This document shows positions 19,703-24,414 of a stretch of 24,414 nucleotides of DNA, in pieces. The DNA comes from DATDXV01 sp035289205. Lineage in GTDB: Archaea; Aenigmatarchaeota; Aenigmatarchaeia; Aenigmatarchaeales; DATDXV01. The notes beneath the pieces are model-generated. The model was given only the letters and a program-made list of their open reading frames with translations, did not search any database and was not told where the DNA came from. Made by a program: the position numbers and the translations under genes. How positions within the stretch are numbered: position 1 is the first letter of the stretch; each line of letters begins with the position of its first letter. The DNA lies in contig DATDXV010000037.1 of the NCBI GenBank assembly GCA_035289205.1, positions 1 to 24,414 of the forward strand, given 5' to 3'.

Positions 19703-21481
19703 ATGAGATTTGCAATAACCCTATTTGTAATGTTTCTGGTTCTACCAGTCTCAGCATCTGCCTTGAGCTTTGAGAATGCGCCTTCCATATCAGAGATGCT
19801 CTCAAAAGTTGAGATAAAAGGCACTGTGGAGACAGTAGGCTCTGTTCAGAAGGTTGAGTTCAACGTGAGCATTCCGCAAGAAGACGAATTCCAGAAGATA
19901 GAGAGCCTCCAGGTAAGCCATCCTTATATATTTGTAGAGGATCGCTATGGCAACAGATGGATAAAGATAGAAGTCAATATGCCCCCTGACAAAATCGACT
20001 ACACCGTCCAAGCTACAGTCAGGACATATAGGAAAACCTCAGCAACCACAGATCACAAGGAGGAGTTCCTAAAGCCTACCTATCTTGTGCAATCTACAGA
20101 TCCTGAGGTTGTTTCCTTGGCGCAGTCTGTAGCCACAGGCAACAATGATTTTGAAAAGATTTCTGAGATGGTGAAATGGACGCATGAATCTATAACTTAT
20201 GACCTGGCATACGGGGAGGTGAATCTTACCGCAAAGGAGACCCTTAATCTCAGAAAGGGCGTCTGCGATGAATATGCCACAGTCCTGCTTTCAATGGCAA
20301 GAAGCCAGGGATATTCTGCTGCCTATGCTGTAGGTTATGCATATGGAAGGGGTTATACAGCAGAGGCTTCGTTCAATGCGCATGGATGGACTGAGATCTA
20401 TACAGATTCCGGAGGCTTCCCTGCAGACCCGACATGGATGGAATCAGGATTTGTGGATGCCACGCATATCAAGTTCCTGACAATACCTGACGGCATCTTC
20501 ACACTGGTGAAGGCAAGTGCTGTTGGATTCGGGGACTTCAGGGTAAAACTCTCCAAAGTCAGCGCCACAATAACACCACTTGAAACAGAGGAGGAGCCCC
20601 TGATAAGGGCTTCATCTTCCCTGCTTGCCAATCCTGTATGGAACGGGTTCGCTGTTGTAAAGACAGACCTTTCTGCGAACGGCTGCTATGCAACAAAGGT
20701 CGAAACTGCCAGTTGCACCATAAACAGTGCGGAATTCTTCAAGGCAGAAGATTCGAGCCAGCCCATCAGCTTCTGCAACCAGAAGCAGATCTTTACAATT
20801 TTCAAGCCCTCTGCGCCCGTCAATGACGCGTACAAGTATGTATGCCCGATAAGCATTAGCACAATCGGCGGAAACAGGGAAAAGGTGAATGTCAGCGTTC
20901 AGAAGACAGACACAGGAAGTGTGAGTCTTGTCGTGGACAAGAAGACTGTCACTCCGAACGAGGAGCTTATGGCAACAGCCCCAGGCGCATATCTCTTCAC
21001 AACAGACGGGCAGTATGGCATAAACTCTCTGAAGATGACAGCGCCGCCTACGAACTTCAAGGTCTATGCCTACAATGCAGGCGCCCTTGCATCCGAGGAT
21101 GTTTCGGTTGTCAAGGTGAAAACACTTGATCTTTCTTTAGCTGCAAATGCAACTGTTAGAGTTGGAGAGTCTGTTACAGTTCTTCTGTCCGTTACAAATC
21201 TTTTACAGAGGCCTCAAAGCATTCAGGCAACTTTCAGAGGAAATACACAGAGCGCTGAAGTGCTTGACAGGAAGGTGTTTGTTTTCAATTATACCTCTGC
21301 ATCAACAGAGGACAACTTCATACAGGTCTCGATACAGTCCGATGGATACTCTACAGTCCTCTCAAAGGTCATCAACATACAGGAAAGAGAGAAAGGTTTC
21401 GTCGAGCAGATACTGGATTTTCTTGTGAATATTGTGGACAGGATTGCTCTAGCCATAAGTGCTTACTTCCCATCCAAGTAG
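19703..21481 (+). CDS. Secreted transglutaminase-like surface protein
   Basis: The 592-aa product has a signal peptide (MRFAITLFVMFLVLPVSASA, cut near residue 20). A transglutaminase-like domain follows with the papain-type triad in order: Cys188 in RKGVCDEYATVLLSMARSQG, His227 in NAHGWTEIY and Asp242 in PADPTWME. Before it is a beta domain (25-125). After it are extracellular beta domains with Cys residues and sequons (about 300-560). The end, FVEQILDFLVNIVDRIALAISAYF, is a probable C-terminal membrane anchor. Archaeal members are usually taken to be surface proteases or amidases rather than cross-linkers. Its tail overlaps the convergent pilin-LamG gene by 19 bases. Confidence 0.88.
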   Translation: MRFAITLFVMFLVLPVSASALSFENAPSISEMLSKVEIKGTVETVGSVQKVEFNVSIPQEDEFQKIESLQVSHPYIFVEDRYGNRWIKIEVNMPPDKIDYTVQATVRTYRKTSATTDHKEEFLKPTYLVQSTDPEVVSLAQSVATGNNDFEKISEMVKWTHESITYDLAYGEVNLTAKETLNLRKGVCDEYATVLLSMARSQGYSAAYAVGYAYGRGYTAEASFNAHGWTEIYTDSGGFPADPTWMESGFVDATHIKFLTIPDGIFTLVKASAVGFGDFRVKLSKVSATITPLETEEEPLIRASSSLLANPVWNGFAVVKTDLSANGCYATKVETASCTINSAEFFKAEDSSQPISFCNQKQIFTIFKPSAPVNDAYKYVCPISISTIGGNREKVNVSVQKTDTGSVSLVVDKKTVTPNEELMATAPGAYLFTTDGQYGINSLKMTAPPTNFKVYAYNAGALASEDVSVVKVKTLDLSLAANATVRVGESVTVLLSVTNLLQRPQSIQATFRGNTQSAEVLDRKVFVFNYTSASTEDNFIQVSIQSDGYSTVLSKVINIQEREKGFVEQILDFLVNIVDRIALAISAYFPSK

Positions 21482-22467
21482 TGGGCTTCTATCTCATCCC
21501 CGCTGAGCGTTCTGTTCCATATCCTGAGTTCATCAATTAGGCCGCCGTAACGTGTACCGGCTGTAGTCATGCCTATATATAGCATAGCACCTGTTGAAGA
21601 TGCAGATCCAATATAAGATTGAGTTTTATCCAGATATCCGTTTATATAGACTTTTAGTTGAGCTCCATCATAGGTTGCTGCAATATGATTCCAACTGCCT
21701 GTTGGCACGACTTGGTTGCTCGTAGCAGCTGAATAAAGCCATCCAAATACTATTTGGCCGCCTTGATCGATTAAGTAATAACCGCTGCCGCTGGTTTTTG
21801 AGACGATCCCTCCACCGTTTTGATTTTTATATATCCAAGCTTCTATGCTTCCTCTGTTTGTTAATTGTAGGACACTGGAATCCGAAACTTGTATATAATC
21901 ATCAACCTTGTCGAAATTCGCGGCTTTATTCACTTTTCCGGTAGCGCCACTGGCCGGGCAATACTGGCTGCTGAAGCAAGATCCCTGAAAATTATTCCCG
22001 GAAGAATCTGCAAAGTAAATTGCTCCTGCTGGTTCGTCGAATTTCCAGTGCGCTGCAAGGCTATCGTATCCTTGCAGAGACGTAAGCGTTAGAGAGTTGA
22101 AAAGCGCTCCCGCCCCGACCTTCATGGATTTCGCGGAAGAGTAGTCTATGAAACTGCTTACCGTAACGCTTCCGGTCCCTCCAGACTTTATGGGTGACAT
22201 GGACGTATTTACAAGAACATTGTCTACGAAAACTGTCAGGTTGGCAAGATCACCAATACCGTTGTTCCTGACATAGATTGTATTTCCTTTGACGCTTTCC
22301 ACATTGAACTGTGTGGACAGCTTCTGCGTTGTGCTTGCTATCTGCTTTTCCCCCGTTTGCTGTGTGGCGCTGAGTGTGCTTGAGAAGAAGATATAGGCCG
22401 AAGCAGCTAGGGAAACAGTTATCATAAGGATGAGTATTGTTGCTATAACAGCAGAAACGCCTTTCAT
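21463..22467 (-). CDS. Pilin-like protein with C-terminal LamG lectin domain
   Basis: The 334-aa product starts MKGVSAVIATILILMITVS, a class III (pilin-type) signal with cleavage expected after Gly3, then a hydrophobic assembly helix and a short archaeal-pilin beta region (about 45-125, LSTQFNVESVKGNTIYVRNN). A concanavalin A-like LamG domain fills residues about 138-325: AHWKFDE, ADSSGNNFQGS, FDKVDDYIQV, GSIEAWIYK, GSWNHIAATYDG, YIGMTTAGTRYGGLIDELRI, ending in LSGDEIEAHY. Presented on a filament or membrane it would bind glycans. The gene is convergent with the transglutaminase and divergent from fap7. Confidence 0.9.
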   Translation of the reverse strand: MKGVSAVIATILILMITVSLAASAYIFFSSTLSATQQTGEKQIASTTQKLSTQFNVESVKGNTIYVRNNGIGDLANLTVFVDNVLVNTSMSPIKSGGTGSVTVSSFIDYSSAKSMKVGAGALFNSLTLTSLQGYDSLAAHWKFDEPAGAIYFADSSGNNFQGSCFSSQYCPASGATGKVNKAANFDKVDDYIQVSDSSVLQLTNRGSIEAWIYKNQNGGGIVSKTSGSGYYLIDQGGQIVFGWLYSAATSNQVVPTGSWNHIAATYDGAQLKVYINGYLDKTQSYIGSASSTGAMLYIGMTTAGTRYGGLIDELRIWNRTLSGDEIEAHYLDGK

Positions 22468-22483
22468 ATCACTAATAACATAT

Positions 22484-22496
22484 CTGAATATAAATA
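22484..22496. promoter_or_regulatory. Bidirectional TATA element between pilin-LamG and fap7
   Basis: GAATATAAATACG reads as a TATA box on both strands. It is centred about 29 bases before the fap7 ATG (22519) and about 23 bases before the pilin-LamG ATG (22467). The 51-base gap has no room for a long leader on either side. Confidence 0.45.
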
Positions 22497-22518
22497 CGAT
22501 GCTTTCAAACAGTCTCTT

Positions 22519-23037
22519 ATGAGGATCGCTGTAACAGGAACGCCTGGAACTGGAAAGAGCTCTCTGGCCAGGGCGGCTGCAAGGAAACTCGGTTATTCGT
22601 ACGTTGATCTGAATAAGGAGATAATCTCAAAGAGGCTCTTCTCATCATATGACAGATCAGTGAAAAGCTTCGCTGTTGATGCGAAGAAAATAAAAGTCCT
22701 TCACAAAAATGAAGATAATGTGGTTCTGGACAGCCATCTTTCGCATCTGCTGCCGAAGCTCGATGTTATAGTCGTGTTGAGGTGCGATCCAGAAACCTTA
22801 AGGAAAAGGCTGAAGAGGAGAGGGTACGGGAAGAGTAAGATACAGCAGAATGTGGAGGCAGAGTACATAGGACTGATAAGCTGGGAGGCCAGAAGGAAAA
22901 ACAAGAACGTGTTTGATGTGGATGCAACAAAAAGGGCACCCGCTGAGAAAATACTTAATATTATAAAAACTCGACACAAGGGATACAGGAAGCCTATCGA
23001 CTGGATAGAAAGGAGAAAGCTTATAAACTTGGGCTAA
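22519..23037 (+). CDS. Fap7/hCINAP-type adenylate kinase
   Basis: The 172-aa P-loop kinase has Walker A GTPGTGKSS at residues 7-15, then YSYVDLNKEIISKR, the family signature VVLDSHLSHLLPKLDVIVVLRCDPETLRKRLKRRGY (D-S-H-x-S-H) and a C-terminal WEARRKNKNVFDVD. This matches archaeal Fap7, an adenylate kinase-like ATPase that assists late small-subunit ribosome assembly by acting on uS11, rather than metabolic Adk. It lies 12 bases upstream of ribosomal protein eL40, fitting a translation operon. A Lys/Arg-rich tail (HKGYRKPIDWIERRKLINLG) could bind RNA. Confidence 0.9.
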   Translation: MRIAVTGTPGTGKSSLARAAARKLGYSYVDLNKEIISKRLFSSYDRSVKSFAVDAKKIKVLHKNEDNVVLDSHLSHLLPKLDVIVVLRCDPETLRKRLKRRGYGKSKIQQNVEAEYIGLISWEARRKNKNVFDVDATKRAPAEKILNIIKTRHKGYRKPIDWIERRKLINLG

Positions 23038-23049
23038 GAAAGTGGTTGA

Positions 23050-23226
23050 ATGCCAAAAACAAAGATACCAGTTGTGATGTCAAGGCTCTATGAGGGAGTA
23101 TTTGTCTGCATGAAATGCAATGCGAAGATGAGGGCGCACCCTCTGAGGGTGGCTGCAGGAAGAGTAAAATGCAGAAAGTGCTATTATCATGGACTTCGGC
23201 CGAAGAGCAAGGAGAGAAAGGTGTAA
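23050..23226 (+). CDS. rpl40e: Ribosomal protein eL40
   Basis: The 58-residue protein (MPKTKIPVVMSRLYEGVFVC...) is archaeal large-subunit protein eL40. Its zinc ribbon is intact: Cys20-x2-Cys23 (FVCMKCNAK) and Cys41-x2-Cys44 (KCRKC), followed by the basic end GLRPKSKERKV. The MKCNAKMRAHPLRVAAGRVKCRKC stretch is close to the family consensus. It lies between fap7 and a ubiA homologue whose reading frame runs through its 3' end in another frame. Confidence 0.93.
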   Translation: MPKTKIPVVMSRLYEGVFVCMKCNAKMRAHPLRVAAGRVKCRKCYYHGLRPKSKERKV

Positions 23227-24038
23227 GTCTGCTGGCATATATAGAAATTCTAAGACCGTCTGTTGTTGGGCTAGGCGCATTTGGCGTATTGGTAGGCGCT
23301 GTTTTATCAGGCTTTACAGGTCCTTTTGAGATCGCTCTGGCAATGCTGGCTGTGCTGCTTATCGGGGGGGCAGGGAACGCAATAAACGATTACTTCGACT
23401 ATGAGATAGACAAAATCAACAGGCCAGGCAGGCCTATTCCTGCGGGAAAGATAAAGCCCCAGAACGCCCTCTATTATGCGGGGATACTGTTTCTTGCAGG
23501 CCTTATTATCTCCATATTCCTGGGGCCGTCCATATTCTATTTGGCTGTCCTGAATTCTGTCATTGAGGTTCTTTATTCCTGGAGGTTCAAGGGAGTTGCG
23601 CTTATCGGCAACTTCTTTCCAAGCTGGCTCGCTGCATCAACATTCATACTGGGCGCGCTCCTCAGCGGCTCCATAAATGCTACGGTCCTTTTGATATCAA
23701 TGATGGCCTTCCTTGCAAACACAGGAAGGGAGATAGCGAAGGCGATAGAGGATGTGAAAGGCGACAGGAAGGCCGGTCTGAAAACCCTTCCGGTCGTCTT
23801 CGGGGAAAGGGCTTCCGCATTCATTGCGATGCTTTTTGTCCTGTTTGCAATTATTCTGAGCACCTTGCCCTTTGTGCTCGGACTGCTTAACATCTGGTAT
23901 CTTCTCCTCATTATAGCAGCTGATCTGCTTTTTGCTGGGGCTTGCTTCCTTGTATTCATTAAGCCAGGAAAAGCGCAGAGGCTGATGAAGGTCTGCATGT
24001 TTATTACAGTATTAGCATTCCTGATAGGCATTTTGTAA
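23169..24038 (+). CDS. ubiA: UbiA-family prenyltransferase (probable DGGGP synthase)
   Basis: The product matches digeranylgeranylglyceryl phosphate synthase, which adds the second geranylgeranyl chain in archaeal lipid synthesis. It has eight to nine helices and both Asp motifs: NAINDYFDYEIDKINRPGRP and, later, EDVKGDRKAGLKTLPVVFGE. The start is uncertain. Family homology begins near LAYIEILRPSVVG (about 23232), after the eL40 stop, but no ATG, GTG or TTG exists there in frame. The nearest ATG is 23169, inside eL40, preceded by GGAAGAG, giving 289 aa with a 20-residue extra N-terminus. The alternative is a CTG start at 23229 (269 aa) behind AAGGAGA. Confidence 0.85.
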   Translation: MQKVLLSWTSAEEQGEKGVSLLAYIEILRPSVVGLGAFGVLVGAVLSGFTGPFEIALAMLAVLLIGGAGNAINDYFDYEIDKINRPGRPIPAGKIKPQNALYYAGILFLAGLIISIFLGPSIFYLAVLNSVIEVLYSWRFKGVALIGNFFPSWLAASTFILGALLSGSINATVLLISMMAFLANTGREIAKAIEDVKGDRKAGLKTLPVVFGERASAFIAMLFVLFAIILSTLPFVLGLLNIWYLLLIIAADLLFAGACFLVFIKPGKAQRLMKVCMFITVLAFLIGIL

Positions 24039-24077
24039 CATCATAAACATTATAAACTCCTAATCAGAAGACTTCTT

Positions 24078-24380
24078 ATGAGCTTTGGTAAAATATCATC
24101 TATAATACAGGAAAGAAATGTCAAGATGGCTGACTGCGCCTATCACACGTTGCGTGAATTGGAAAACGGAGGAAAGATCAGGGCTCTTGTTCTGAAGGGG
24201 GAGTCAAAGGCGCACATAGAATTTATATGTCCCAAGTGCGGGAACTATGAATACAAGACGCAGGATTGGGGAAAGGCATCCAAGGCTGCCAAGTACAGGT
24301 TTGAAACAAAATGTTCCAAGTGCGGCGGCGATATAAAGATAGAGAAGCTTAAGGGCGGAAAGAAAAAGAAGAAGGAATGA
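24078..24380 (+). CDS. Zinc-ribbon protein, 100 aa, unknown function
   Basis: After a helical N-terminus (MSFGKISSIIQERNVKMADC...) and a short beta segment (KIRALVLKGESKAHIEF) comes a zinc ribbon: Cys51-x2-Cys54 (CPKCGNYEY) and Cys79-x2-Cys82 (CSKCGGDI), ending in a lysine-rich tail (KLKGGKKKKKE). Such small ribbons are common in archaeal translation and transcription, but I cannot assign a partner. A TATA-like CATTATAAA at about 24047-24055 stands about 27 bases upstream, supporting ATG 24078 and a leaderless mRNA; the second ATG at 24126 is less likely. The next ORF overlaps its stop as ATGA. Confidence 0.8.
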   Translation: MSFGKISSIIQERNVKMADCAYHTLRELENGGKIRALVLKGESKAHIEFICPKCGNYEYKTQDWGKASKAAKYRFETKCSKCGGDIKIEKLKGGKKKKKE

Positions 24381-24414
24381 TTATGAAAGAAGATTCTGAA
24401 GAGGGATGCGGCGG
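24377..24414 (+). CDS. Start of a further ORF (truncated by window end)
   Basis: An ATG at 24377 overlaps the stop of the zinc-ribbon gene (ATGA) and opens a frame MIMKEDSEEGCG to the window edge; a second ATG at 24383 is also possible. The overlap style is that of coupled genes elsewhere in the window. Too little is present to name a product. Confidence 0.4.
   Translation, partial: MIMKEDSEEGCG

Noticed and set aside
19660..19824. N-terminal extension of RFC-S to 19824.
   Set aside because: The extra 55 residues are antisense of the transglutaminase signal peptide region; MYSLWTEKYRP at 19659 is the conserved RFC-S start.

Overview
The window is archaeal chromosome. Diagnostic genes are a Sec61-beta-type translocase subunit, PCNA with both clamp-loader subunits (RFC small and large), an archaeal-type ArgRS, RtcB with archease, a Fap7-type adenylate kinase, ribosomal protein eL40, a UbiA-type archaeal lipid prenyltransferase, an archaeal RNase P RNA, and an intron-containing tRNA-Thr. 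Most genes start about 22-30 bases after an archaeal TATA box, so many mRNAs look leaderless. Genes are very tightly packed (ATGA overlaps, abutting convergent stops). This style, with short RFC-L, pilin-LamG proteins and PCYCGC proteins, resembles DPANN-type archaea, but I cannot fix the lineage from the sequence.

Layout. 1-2932 (-) is the N-terminal 977 codons of a huge secreted, sequon-rich surface protein that runs off the left edge. 3033-3185 is a 50-aa unknown ORF, 3251-3517 the RNase P RNA, and 3579-4411 a Sec61-beta plus membrane-protein pair. 4443-6077 is argS, facing archease and rtcB (6078-7985, -).

8019-15653 is the most unusual region: a compact block rich in Cys, His and Met. 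One minus-strand operon runs from a membrane-anchored winged-helix regulator (13354) through two proteins that both end in MVGGC, an HCPLC membrane protein, a soluble helical protein, a 27-residue Cys-Cys microprotein, a PCYCGC protein and a MerT-like membrane protein to a YHS-domain Cu(+)-type P1B ATPase (8019). A second minus-strand operon (15620 to 13753) encodes two small membrane proteins, a second PCYCGC protein and a CcdA-type thiol transporter. A Met-rich two-TM protein (13461-13718, +) lies between them. A 17-bp element with one mismatch occurs upstream of both the Met-rich gene and the second operon, and a perfect 14-bp palindrome sits just upstream of the TATA box of the first MVGGC gene. 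I infer one coordinated extracytoplasmic copper/thiol handling system. The components fall in recognisable families, but the assembly looks poorly described.

15692-19659 holds replication genes: an OB-fold protein coupled to PCNA, tRNA-Thr with a 13-nt intron, then RFC-L and RFC-S, with a pilin-like gene inserted between. 19703-22467 holds two surface genes, a secreted transglutaminase-like protein and a pilin-LamG protein. 22519-24414 carries fap7, eL40, a ubiA homologue with no ordinary start after eL40, a zinc-ribbon protein and the first codons of another ORF. No CRISPR array, transposase or insertion sequence was seen, and no gene-free stretch exceeds 300 bases.
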